The notes under the pieces: model-generated
The model's input: the letters and a program-made list of their open reading frames with translations, nothing else
The model's database searches: none
What the model was told of the DNA's origin: nothing
Part shown: in pieces, positions 21,189 through 31,634 of the stretch
Numbering within the stretch: position 1 is the stretch's first letter
Layout of the letters: each line of letters begins with the position of its first letter
Made by a program: the position numbers and the translations under genes
Source: Paramarasmius palmivorus
Taxonomy: Eukaryota > Basidiomycota > Agaricomycetes > Agaricales > Marasmiaceae
Length of the DNA: 64,000 nt
Reading direction: 5' to 3'
Assembly (NCBI GenBank): GCA_037176845.1
Contig: JAYKXP010000027.1
Span: forward strand, 434,001 to 498,000

Positions 21189-23564
21189 ATGGGTAGCACA
21201 TACCCTGATGTCGCCAGTCTTTTGTCCGCTACCGTTAGCGATACCACAGATTCGACAGAAGTTGCGGGTCTGGGGTCTCTCTCCGGTAAAGTGATAAAGA
21301 GGCTCGGTCAACTTGTTCTTGACCAAGTTGACCTGATAATCGCACGTCGCCGTCTTGTTCAAATCGAAGCTTACTTTGCCAATCGGAACTCTTCGCCGGG
21401 AACAACCTCGTTCCATGACATTGAAGTAATTTTCAATGATCTCATTGAGCTCTCACGGTATTGTATTTTTCGACCCTGAGAATGGGGATCTGATCTTACT
21501 GGGTTTGCAGCGATGTGTACGAACATCAATTGCGTACAAGGGCATTCCGCATCATAATGTCGGAAATTGGCTCTATGAACCATCGTAACCTTGCTGCTTC
21601 CGCCGTTAAGATCGATAGCAGAATGGAGATTTATCTGCATCTATCCGGTATAATGAACTGCCTGTGGGGCAAAGGAATCGGAAGGTGCAGTGTTCATCGC
21701 CTGTACATTCGAATCGCATCTCAAATTCTCTCCCAAGCATTACGGAAACAGCTCCTCCCTACACTATTGACCAAGACGATCTTGCTCTCTGGGACCAAGA
21801 GTCATTTTATCGTTCAGAGGGTCACAAAGCCTATGTTTCATCTTTCCCTCGGCACCTTCAAGTGCACGGAACTCCGCGATTTTTCTTTTATTCGCCACTC
21901 CTGCTCTACCTTGCGCTGGTAGCGGCATATGGGACACAGGAACATTGTCGCATGATTGTTCGTCTTAACATCGTGGATTTTCTACGCACTCTTGGCCTCT
22001 CGGAGGGTGTGCATCAAGTGCAAGAAGCGTTAGCTCCAAGGATATTGCTATATACCCTCATGTCGAAGCTAAGTCCGGATTCTGACACCGACATTTACTC
22101 TTCAGTTGCGGAATACTTCTGGGAGCTTCACTCTTCATCAAAACGTTCTGTCCAAGCCCAAAGAAATGGCCTATGGGCATGGGCTGAACACGACGATCAA
22201 GTTGGTCCAGATCTTCTTGACGTCGAGATGAAGACAAAGATAGCTGATGCCACGAGCATTTGGGAAACCGTGTCGCTCAACCGTCTCACATATGTGAACG
22301 CCGATAGGATCAACGTGCCGCTTATGAGTCAGGACAGACAAGGGCTTTCAGTGCGTCGTTATTCACCTTCCCTCTATCCCAGGATACTGTTCTTTTTAAC
22401 CACATTTTTCTCTAGATCTTGTTCTCACAAGTTCTTGAATGGACGGCACCCCTCGAGTCCCCTGCGAACTAGTAGGTGTCCTCAGTATGTCAGGTGGGAG
22501 AATAAATGCCTAGACGCTTACTCCTATGTTTCTCAGTGAACATATATTGAACGAAATGTTCAGTTCTCTTCTGGATATCCCACCATTATGCTATTTTGTT
22601 GACGGTATTGAAGGTGTCCTTGTCAGAGACCTCAAAGATCAGGTTTTAGTCCCGGAATTGGACTTCTACAAGAGGGTCCGCCTTACTTTAGAAACGCTCC
22701 ATGAACACTCTTACGACGCGATGTCTCTTCGGGATGCTTCCTCATCCACCACGACCCTAAGAGCGACAGATCAATACCTTCTAGACCTCCTTGTTCGTGC
22801 CGAAGCGAATCCATGGCTGATCTCTACACTCTCCGATCACTCCATCATCCAGAACTACTGCCGGCTCAAGGAAAGCAATAATCCGAAAACGTTGAAGGAG
22901 ACAAAACATACCGTTGGCGATAAAGAGTACAACATGTACATTGGCCATATCACGGATCGCCGTCAGTCCCAGGCTCCGGATGCGACGCCAACTGTCGTCG
23001 TTTACATCACTGATTTGAGTACGTACGATGAAGCTGGAGCGGTGAGTCCAAAAGGTTCTGGGGAAATGCAACCAACTCACAATCAAACTTATTTTACAGG
23101 GCTCCTTGAAAGCCAGTCTCGCGGAATTCAGCTCTATTTGTTCACAGTCCTTCAGCGTTCCTATCGTAAGGTGGCGAGTCTGTTCCGAGTTTTCGCAGCG
23201 CTTACCGGCAAGCTGCGCAGATTCTCTTCATGACTGGCCTAGAAGCTCTCGAAGCAAATATGAAGGTATCTGCTATCCGGGATCATTTCCCGCGGTATGA
23301 TGGCGGAAAGAACGTTGAATCAGCCTGCAGCTTCTTTGAACGCTTCTTTGCAGAGTGCAGCCACCGCACGTTCAATATGAACCTGTATGTGTATACGACT
23401 ACTCACGCTGTGAATGCGGAGAATATACGAGGTTTGCTTAATGGTCTGACTCGGAGTCCTTTCTCGTAGATCACTAACACGCCACTTTCAGATGCGCTTC
23501 ATGATATACATTATAAGGTTTTCCAACCTCGGAGAAATATTGAGCCACAAGTGCGTATCATGTA
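21189..23564 (+). CDS. Large protein with a degenerate C-terminal G-alpha domain, copy 2
   Basis: Tandem paralogue of the gene at 18386, similar along its whole length: AGLGSLSGKVIKRLGQ, IIARRRLVQIEAYFANR, ITETAPPYTIDQDD, FPRHLQVHGTPRFFFYSPLL, LAPRILLYTLMSKL. The C-terminal G-alpha part reads VVVYITDLSTYDEAGA, then GSLKASLAEFSSICSQSF, FFMTGLEALE (where NKxD should be), VSAIRDHFPRYDGG, FERFFAECSHRTFNMNLYVY. The NKxD motif is even more eroded than in copy 1. A CDS break near 22350-22540 needs an intron of about 100-180 nt or reflects damage; the following exon carries ILNEMFSSLLDIPPL, matching copy 1 (MDSILLSLLDLPSS). The 3' end is uncertain: TAA at 23562 or a further short exon near 23600. Confidence 0.6.
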
Positions 23565-23941
23565 ATCGTTTCTCATTTGCGTTCGCCTAACTGTCTTCTA
23601 GATTGCACCTGACGCCTGATGTTCCTTCATCTTCAAGTTCAACCAATTTTCATCGAATATGCTACAGCTACACCGGATGTATGAGAATAATTGACGGGAA
23701 CGAAGTGTCTAATCTATATGTATCAATACAAAACCTCTCGGATTCACTCAGTTGTCCTATTGTGGACATATGGACCTCGGCCCACGGAGTAACATATCAC
23801 AAGATGTTCATGCTCACCGCGGTATCGGTAAGGCTTCAGATTCTATCCCAAGCACCAAAAATTCTCGCTACATACATATAGTACATACAGATTTTAAAGA
23901 TCGGAAGCCCTAAGTTTACATGACTAGAAAAGTATGGTCAA
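23565..23941. other. Intergenic, contains left edge of duplication unit 1
   Basis: A short + frame at 23603-23881 looks coding-like in part (CPIVDIWTSAHGVTYHKMF) but is not supported. From about 23833 onward the sequence matches that starting near 27030. Confidence 0.35.
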
Positions 23942-25023
23942 TCAGCGGCCAGAAGTGGGCGCGTCGTCGTCGTCGTCGTCATCATCCTTAGAAAGGAGAG
24001 ACGCAGCCCCAACAGCAGCTGCGCCAAGACCCAAAAGAATCACTGCCGGAGATGCCATGACCGCTGTTGCTCCAATAGATTGGCAAACTGAAAACAATCC
24101 TCCAGTAAAACCGCCATAGAACATGGACTGGATCCCAGCTGCGACGGATCCTAAGTAGATTTGAGTAGGTATCGTATAACGAAGACACCGACAAAGACTT
24201 ACCTGCAAGAACGCCAGACGACGTGAAACCAATGGCATTGAGCGCAGCAATCCCAGCAGACGGAAGGACCGCGATCGCGCCTCCGGCAATCAAGCCACCC
24301 CCAGCTAGTGTGGAAAGTAATTCCTTTCTCTTTTCAGAGTTCCCTTCGCTCTCTACAGACACAACGATAGTCCATCGGTGATGAGAATAAAAATGTGAGA
24401 CTGGAAGACGTACCCTGCAACTCGGTCACGATCGCCTTGAAAGTACCCCACTCTAGGGGAGTATCTTGGTGCACGGTAGAGAGGACCGTCTGAAAGACCC
24501 CTCTTAAGAACAGTATTGCAACGTCAACACACTGAGCTTGTGCGATGTCACGGTTGAAGCACTCCAACTGTACGTCGACAAACCACTTCTTAAGAGTGTA
24601 GGTTTGATTCGGTGCAGGGGGCCAGGTTTTGGCCGCGGCTGGATCATTAATCCATTGGTTAAGAGTCGGGATGATTTGAGGATTCATCACTACAAGTGTA
24701 ACGGTGTCAGTGCTACCAAGCATGCTGCATAGAGCGAACGTACCTTCAAGCCTGAGGATAATTCCCTTGAATGTAACCCATTCCAGTGGATGGTCTTGAT
24801 GGATGGCAAGGGTAATCGTTTGAAATTCCTCTCTCAGGAAGAATATCGCTACATCCACGTAGTGGTTTTGTGCAATTTTGCGGGCTGGGCAGCCTGTCTC
24901 GATATGAGTGAGCCACGTTTCTGCAGTGTACTGCTGATTTGGATCCGAACTGGGAGGCCAAGTCCTAACAGACGTTGGATTGGAGGACCATTGGTTGAGT
25001 TTTTGTCGAAGTTGGGGATCCAT
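23942..25023 (-). CDS. IFI6-16/ISG12-type membrane protein with two TWPP repeats, copy B
   Basis: Same build as the gene at 7614. Exons on the minus strand: repeat 1 from ATG 25023 to about 24746; repeat 2 (MNPQIIPTLNQWINDP, AAAKTWPP) from about 24691 to 24413; an Interferon 6-16 exon starting at a junction codon then SEGNSEKRKELLSTLAGGGL and ending GFTSSGVLAG; and a last exon ending KDDDDDDDDAPTSGR at 23942. The C-terminal tail is acidic (eight Asp from a GTC trinucleotide run on the + strand), unlike the basic tail of copy A. The introns between the first three exons are in frame and free of stops, so a read-through protein is possible. It is divergent to the adenylating gene at 26053, with about 1 kb between them. 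Confidence 0.7.
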
Positions 25024-26052
25024 CGCTGAGAGGCGGCGATGAACGTTAAGGTTACGATGGGTATGGGACCCACACCTTCAATTGAGCGTGTTTGTAAAGC
25101 ACGGGAAAGAAGCTTCTGCACATGTTGATAAAGTTTGGACATCGTGACGATAAGTCATGACTCACTGGATCCAAGCGCCCATGTTGAGCAAGATTTTGGT
25201 CTGTACCAGCCAAAAAATAACCTTGGTTTCTGTGCTGCTCAAATGCGTTCAGTGTTTCCTCGCCTCAGGAGTTAGAGACGAGAACAATACCATGAACGGG
25301 GTACATCGTAACGACTAGACCATATGTTGGACCCACAGTTCCGCTGGTCCGTCTTCTAGCGCTGTCAACCAAGACCGAGTAAACCATTTACGACGAGCAT
25401 CACAGCTGGACAATTGATTACTGGAGTCTGAAAGCTGTTAAGCGAACCATTGAGTATGTGTCGAGATTCTTACTTTAATCGAGTTTGCCGGTTGCTGAAC
25501 ATGGAAGTTGCGGTGAGAGTTTTGCAGAAAATATTAGGCGCCGCGCCGCGCGCGCCCACTGCGTGCCTCGCTTGATTCCAGACCCTCACTATCAACAAAC
25601 CACTTTTGTAGCTTCATCTGGGTATGTCTTGTTCCTGCAGCTCGCATTCTGTCAAGCTTACCTGTTTATTTATAAGTGGCCCTCATCTCACACGCTGAAG
25701 AGTTGGGAACCCTAGCATCAAATACATTTCCAAACTAGCGGCGGACAAAGTTTTTACGGGTTCGTGGAGCAAGGATGTCTCTTCTGAACAGGTACAGTAT
25801 ACGTCTCAATTTCTTCTTCTAATGTGGAGGAGCTAATGGTCTCATAACCATATAGACCTCCAGTCCCATGATCCACCTAGCTTCACCCCAGAAAGCCCAA
25901 ACCATTCAACTGTATGGCGGATCATTCAAGTTCTATGAATGGCATGGACCATAACTAGCCCATACGGCGCATTAAAACACACATGAGATCCCTCCATCCA
26001 CAGCGCCCACCGTTCACGAATTGAAACTATCGAACCTCGACTACGCCCACGG
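25024..26052. promoter_or_regulatory. Divergent intergenic region, unit 1
   Basis: Lies between the heads of the IFI6-16 gene (-) and the adenylating gene (+). The minus-strand 5' element CCAAACTTTATCAACATG sits near 25119-25136. A TATA-like TATTTATAAG is at 25667-25676, reading toward the + gene. The block 25480-26050 is nearly identical to 29085-29668. A bidirectional control region is plausible. Confidence 0.5.
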
Positions 26053-27010
26053 ATGTCAACCTCACAATCCCCAGCTTCAGAAACGTTCTTGACGAACCTC
26101 GAACGAGCCTGTACGCTTTACAGCTCCTTACCTGCTTTCAAGATTCCTATCCTTCGCGAGCTCGAATCGTCGTCATCGTTGGAACCAGCACCAAAAACGA
26201 CACCAGAACCAGACCCAGAGATCCTCGGATACACCTCAATCACCTTCTCCCAATTCCACACCGACGTTCTCTCCTACGCTCGGTACTGGTTTCGTGTCTT
26301 TCAGGGCGATGCTATTCCTATAGGGTCCATTATTGGGTTATAGTGAGTGCTTCTTTCCTTCCTTCCTTCTTCGCTCTCCAAGCTCACAAACACAAACACA
26401 AAAAACAGTGACATCGGCGTAACCTACATCGACGTCGTATACTTCTACTCCCTCATCCGAGCAGGATACGTTCCTCACCTCATCAGCGGGGCTCTATCAC
26501 CTAGAGATAGTATAATTGGGGATATGCTTCGCAGTTCGGGTGCTCGAGCGTTAGTTCGTTATCAGCCAGTCGACGTCACGCTCAGTGTACCGAGTTACGC
26601 GTTGCCTACCCGCTCCGAGGTCTACAAACAACAAAAGGACGACCAGGAGCTTCCGGAGATACCAAAGCCGGAGATGAACGATGTATCGTTCCTACTACAC
26701 AGTACTGGGACATCTGGGCCTCCAAAGGTGAATAAGGTGACTTATCGGATGGCGGAGACGATTTTGAGGAAGGTTAGGGTGCTTAATATGCCTCTTGGTA
26801 AGGGGAAGGACCAAGAGGTTGATTCGTGGATGTATGTTTTTCATTCTCTACATACTACCTAACGCCGCCGAGATCTAACACATAAAACTGATAGAGGATA
26901 TGTCATATTGGGTTTACTACGCGTACGTCTCAAGTACTACCCATAACATTTCGAACTCTGAGCGATTCACAAACATACAGTTCTCCCGGGAAGGTTCTGC
27001 CACGGTACAT
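26053..27010 (+). pseudogene. Truncated adenylating enzyme gene, copy 2
   Basis: The 5' half of the gene found intact at 29670-31585. It has the opening MSTSQSPASETFLTNLERAC, the IPIGSIIGL exon end, the VTYIDVVYFYSLIRAGYVPH exon, and the A3 loop LLHSTGTSGPPK. Two faults: in the exon starting near 26895 it reads AGGATATGTCAT where the intact copy has AGGATCAGTATGTCAT, a 4 nt loss that shifts the frame; and homology stops after GGTACAT near 27010, before A5-A10. No AMP-binding enzyme can result. The first two exons remain open, so the damage may be recent. Confidence 0.8.
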
Positions 27011-27123
27011 TTTCTGAATGATGAATGGTGCCTTCAGTTTCTGTCCCAAGCATCAAAGACTCTCGCTACATAGTACATACAGATTTTGAAAAGTTTACAT
27101 GAATAGAAAAAATTGAAATCAGG

Positions 27124-28558
27124 TCAATCAGCGGCGAGAGCAACCCCAGAAGCGGGGGCTTCGTCGTCGTCATCGTCATCACCTCTCCTCTTTTTGGAAA
27201 GGAGACACGCAGCCCCAGCAGCGGCTGCGCCAAGACCCAAAACAATCACTGCAGGAGGTGCGATGACCGCTGTCGCTGCAATAGAGTGGCAAACCGAAAA
27301 CAATCCTCCAGTAGAACCGCCATAGAACATGGATTGGATCCCAGCTGCGATGGATCCTAAGTAGATTTGAGCAAGTATCGCGTAATGAGGACACGAACAA
27401 AGATTTACCTCCGACGATGCCAGATGACGTGAAACCAGCAACGTTGAGCGCAGCAATCCCAGCAGACGGAAGGACCGCGATCGCGCCTCCAGCAATTAAG
27501 CCACCCCCAGCTAGTGTAGAAAGGAATTCCTTTCTCTTTTCAGCATCCCCTTCGGTCGCTATGGACACAAATATGGCCATCAGTGATGGGAATAAGAATA
27601 TGAACGAGGACGAACCCTGCAACTCAGTTACGATCACCTTGAAAGTATCCCACTCTAGGGGAGTATCTTGGTGCACGGTAGAGAGGACCGTCTGAAAGAC
27701 CCCTCTTAAGAACAGTATTGCAACGTCAACACAGTGAGCTTGTGCGATGTTACGGTTGAAGCACCCCAACTGTACGTCGACAAACCACTTCTTAAGAGTG
27801 TAGGTTCGCTTCGGTGCAGGGGGCCAGGTTTTGGCCGCGGCTGGATCATTAATCCATTGGTTAAGAGTCGGGATGATTTGAGGATTCATCACTACAAGTG
27901 TAACGGTGTCAGTGCTACCAAGCATGCTGCATAGAGGGAACGTACCTTGCAGGCCGACGATGATTCTCTTAAATGTAATCCATTCCAGTGGATGACCTTG
28001 ATGGATGGCAAAGGTGATCGTTTGAAATTCCTCTTTCAGGAAGAATATCGCTACATCCACGTAGTGGGTTTGTGCAATTTTGCGGGCTGGGCAGCCTGAT
28101 TCGATATGAGCGAGCCACGTTTCGGCAGTGTACTGCTGATTCGGATCCGAGTTGGGAGGCCAAAATCTGACAGACGCTAGATCGGAAGTCCACTCGCTGA
28201 GGGTTTGTCGCAGTCCAGGGTCCATCCCTATGCAAGTAGTTGTGTCAGTAGTGAACTAGATAGCTCCTCTGGCAGTAAACGTACTATTCAAAATCCTTAC
28301 AAGTGTTTTAAACGTAGCCCACTCCAAAGGGTTGTGCTGACGAGCACGAACAACGATTTCTCGAAAAATGCCTCTCATGAAGAAGATCGCCGCATCCACG
28401 TACTGGGTTGGTGCAACGCCGCGAGCGGAGCAACCCGACTCGATATGGGCGAACCACCTTTCAACGGTGTACGGCTGATCCATATCGGGAGGCCAAGTTC
28501 TGACAGCTGTTGGATCGGAAGCCCATTCATCGAGGATTTGCTGGAGCTGGGGATCCAT
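27124..28558 (-). CDS. IFI6-16/ISG12-type membrane protein with three TWPP repeats, copy C
   Basis: Minus strand from ATG 28558. Repeat 0 (MDPQLQQILDEWASDP, AVRTWPP) ends at donor GTACGT near 28285 and joins in phase 1 to repeat 1 (MDPGLRQTLSEWTSD, ATG near 28225), which joins repeat 2 (MNPQIIPTLNQWINDP). Then follow the Interferon 6-16 exons: LAGGGLIAGGAIAVLPSAG, GFTSSGIVGG, SIAAGIQSMFYGGSTGG, and an acidic tail with six Asp ending GVALAAD at 27124. Repeat 0 is closest to repeat 1 of copy A, whereas repeats 1 and 2 match copy B. The donor after repeat 2 is GTTCGT where copy B has GTACGT, possibly weakening that splice; the read-through frame stays open. It is divergent to the intact adenylating gene at 29670. 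Confidence 0.7.
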
Positions 28559-29669
28559 TACTGGGTGGTAGCGGATGGTTGACTCGGAGGTCAGAATGAG
28601 AATAGGACCCACACACTTGGAGCGAGTTTTTAAAGCGACCGTGACTGCGGGAAGGAAGCTTTTGCACATGTTGATAAAGTTTGGACACGATAACGACAAG
28701 TGATGACCCACTGACACTCATTCCGAACGCCCACACTGTTCAATTATGAGCAGTGGAGCGACAGCTTGAAAACATCTGTACTCGACAAACGCATTCATGG
28801 TGTTTCCTTAGCCTTGCTTCAGATGTAAAGCGAGAGCGATGGAAGAAATACATGGTGCAGACTTACAGTCATATACTTCAATTGCAAACCGAAAAGAACG
28901 CATGTTGGACCCACAGAGTCAGACATCATCCTTTCGCCGGTCCGTCTTCCTGATGGCAACGTACATATTACTGAACAAGTGGATCGTCCACCGTTCTGAT
29001 TTGTACGATCCTGATGCTGGAAATCTTCCATAGATTCCTCTGTACTCTTGGTTTACGCTGGGGCATGAATTTCATGATCCCCGAATCGAGTTTGCCGGTT
29101 GCTGAGCGCTGAGCGTGGAGGTTGCGGTGAGAGTTTTGCAGAAAAATATTAGGCGCCGCGCGCCCACGTGCCTCGCTTGATTCCAGACCCTCACCATCAA
29201 TCAACAAACGCTTTTCTTCACTTTCGTAGCTTCATCTGGGTATGTCTTGTTCCTGCAGCTCGCATTCTGTCAAGCTTACCTGTTTATTTATAAGTGGCCC
29301 TCATCTCACACGCTGAAGAGCTGGAAATCCTCACATAGAGCTACATTTTCAAACCAGCGGCGGACAAAGTTTCTACGGGATCGTGAAGCAAGGATGTCTC
29401 TTCTGAACAGGTACATACGTCGCAATTTCTTCTTCTAATGATGGACGAGCTAACGGGCCCATTACCATATAGACCTCCAGTCCCATGATCCACCTAGCTT
29501 CACCCCAGAAAGCCCAAACCATTCAACTGTATGGCGGATCATTCAAGTTCTATGAATGGCATGGACCATAACTAGCCCATACGGCGCATTAAAACACACA
29601 TGAGACCCCTCCATCCACAGCGCCCACCGTTCACAAATTGAAACTATCGAACCTCGACTACGCCCACGG
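28559..29669. promoter_or_regulatory. Divergent intergenic region, unit 2
   Basis: Head-to-head spacer between copy C (-) and the adenylating gene at 29670 (+). The minus-strand 5' element lies near 28666-28683. The TATA-like TATTTATAAG is near 29284-29293. A 77-79 residue frame around 29247 is a shadow of this conserved non-coding block, since its counterpart at 25635 shifts frame. Confidence 0.5.
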
Positions 29670-31585
29670 ATGTCAACCTCACAATCCCCAGCTTCAGAAA
29701 CGTTCTTGACGAACCTCGAACGTGCATGTACGCTTTACAGCTCCTTACCTGCTTTCAAGATTCCTATTCTCCGCGAACTTGAACCTTCCTTTTCGTCGGA
29801 ACCAACACCAAAAACGACACCAGACCCAGAAATCCTCGGATACACCTCAATCACCTTCTCCCAATTCCACACCGACGTTCTCTCCTACGCTCGGTACTGG
29901 TTTCGTATCCTTCAAGACGATAAAATCCCTATGGGGTCCGTTGTTGGGTTATAGTGAGTGCTTCTTCCTTCCTTCTTCGCTCTCCAAGCTCACAAACCCA
30001 AAAAACAGTATCATCGGCGTAACCTACATCGACGTCGTATACTTTTACTCCCTTCTCCGAGCAGGATACATTCCTCACCTCATCAGTGGTGCTTTATCAC
30101 CCAGGGATACCATTATTGGGGATATGCTTCATAGTTCCGGCGCGAGAGCGTTGATTCGTTATCAGCCCGTCGACGTCGTGGCTGGTGTACCGAGTTACGC
30201 GTTGCCTACCCATTCCGAGGTCTACAAACAACAAAAGGACGACCAGGAACTTCCGGAGGTACCAAAGCCGGATATGAACGATGTATCGTTCCTACTACAC
30301 AGTACTGGGACATCTGGGCCACCAAAGGTCAATAGGGTGACTTATCGGATGGCGGAGACGATTTTGAGGAAGGTTAGGGTGCTTAATATGCCTCTTGGTA
30401 AGGGGAAAGGCCAGGAGGTTGATTCGTGGATGTATGTTTTTCATTCTCTAACACCGCCGAGAGCTAACACGTGAAACTGATAGAGGATCAGTATGTCATA
30501 TTGGGTTAACTACACGTACGTCCCAACCACTCCACTACCCAGAACACTGAGCGATTATGCAAAACACACAGTTCTCCCCGGAAGGTTCTACCACGGTACA
30601 TGCACAGTCCAACAAACAACCCCTACACCTTCCCCCACCGAAATCCGTGCGATGGGGCTCACACGGGGGTCGTTCTTCCCCGCACTTCTTTCTAGATACA
30701 TCTCTCAGCCGGAGCTCGGGATGTTGGAGGTGTTGAGGGGTTTGAATGGGATTATCACCGGAGGTGTTAATCTACGCAGGGAAGATGAGGAGTTGGCTTG
30801 GGAGAGTGGTGTTAATTTGATTGTAAGCTCCAAGCCCCGACTGTTCCAAGAAGATTTTGAGCTAATGAAGGCGACTCTGGTAGAACGTCTATGGCAACAC
30901 GGAATGCGGTATACCCATGCTTGTCGGAGGATGGAGAGGTGGTGCCGTGGAGACGAGACACCCTAGGCTTCTGGCGTGTGTTCCAGAGCTTGGGTTTGCG
31001 TATGAGTTTCGTGTCCAAGATGACTCGGAGAAAGATCTCAAGGAGTTGGTTGTCTTACCACATTCATCGGATAACCCCTTTGGCCCGGACGAAGGACGTG
31101 AGTTCCATACAGGGGATCTTTTCCAATGCGTAGGAGAAGAAGGGCTATGGGAATGGAAAGGCAGAGAAATAGATTATATCAAGGCGTTTAATGGGTGTCG
31201 TGTCGACGCTGCGTACGTTTTCACTGTTCATTTTCCCTGCAACCTCTCACGGGCTTTTAGTGCAATGGAAACCCAAATCCGCACTCTATGCTCCGACCTC
31301 ATATCCGAATGTGTCGTCGTCGGTACAGGGAGGCCCAGTCCAACCATTGTCGTCGAGCCACTCCCTCACACGGAGGCGGACATGGAGCTAGCAAAAGAGG
31401 TATTCAGCCGAATATCTAAAGCAGAGTTTCACCTCCGTAGTCCATCGTGGGGTCAAATCGCCCATGAGGGAATGATTATAGTCGTTCCAAAAGGCTCGTT
31501 GCCTAGGACAGCGATCAAGGGGAATATTAGTCGGATGCGTGTTGAGGAGATGGAAGTGGTTAAGGAGAGGTTTAATGGTGTGTAG
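29670..31585 (+). CDS. Standalone ANL-family adenylating enzyme, copy 3
   Basis: Intact relative of the pseudogene at 26053. Exons join to give: MSTSQSPASETFLTNLERAC; VTYIDVVYFYSLLRAGYIPH; A3 LLHSTGTSGPPK; GSVCHIGL; FYHGTCTVQQ; a GT-AG intron starting near 30822; then A5 YGNTECGIP (canonical, unlike copy 1); A7 FHTGDLFQ; A8 WKGREIDYIK; and A10 RTAIKGNISR with the catalytic Lys. TAG is at 31583-31585. It ends after A10, so there is no carrier domain; the enzyme probably releases an acyl-AMP or passes the acyl group to CoA or a separate carrier. Substrate unknown. It diverges from the IFI6-16 gene at 28558, and a decayed uricase copy starts about 50 nt downstream. Confidence 0.75.
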
Positions 31586-31634
31586 TTCTGGAGGTAAAAC
31601 TAGCCAGGAATCAATCGACTCGTTTAGGCCTTTA

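Larger units (their letters stand above)
23833..27010. repeat. Segmental tandem duplication, unit 1
   Basis: This stretch matches 27030-30596 in order: the 3' flank of an IFI6-16 gene, that gene on the minus strand, about 1 kb of intergenic DNA and the 5' half of an adenylating enzyme gene. Within the intergenic part long runs are near-identical, for example around the shared words GCCTCGCTTGATTCCAGACC and TTTATTTATAAGTGGCCCTC. Unit 1 lacks the extra TWPP exon present in unit 2 and ends abruptly inside the enzyme gene after GGTACAT near 27010. Confidence 0.8.
27030..30596. repeat. Segmental tandem duplication, unit 2
   Basis: Partner of 23833-27010. It differs by one extra TWPP exon (about 28285-28558) in the IFI6-16 gene and by continuing into a full-length adenylating gene. 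About 19 nt of unmatched sequence (27011-27029) lies at the junction between the units. Confidence 0.8.

Noticed and set aside
29247..29438. Frame reading MFLQLAFCQAYLFIYKWPSS, also at 25635
   Set aside because: The two copies keep the DNA but not the frame beyond the TATA-like box, so it is a conserved promoter block, not a gene.
30493..30966. 157-residue frame inside adenylating copy 3
   Set aside because: Its first residues are in the wrong frame relative to GSVCHIG and its end reads past a splice junction; the middle is true exon of the gene at 29670.
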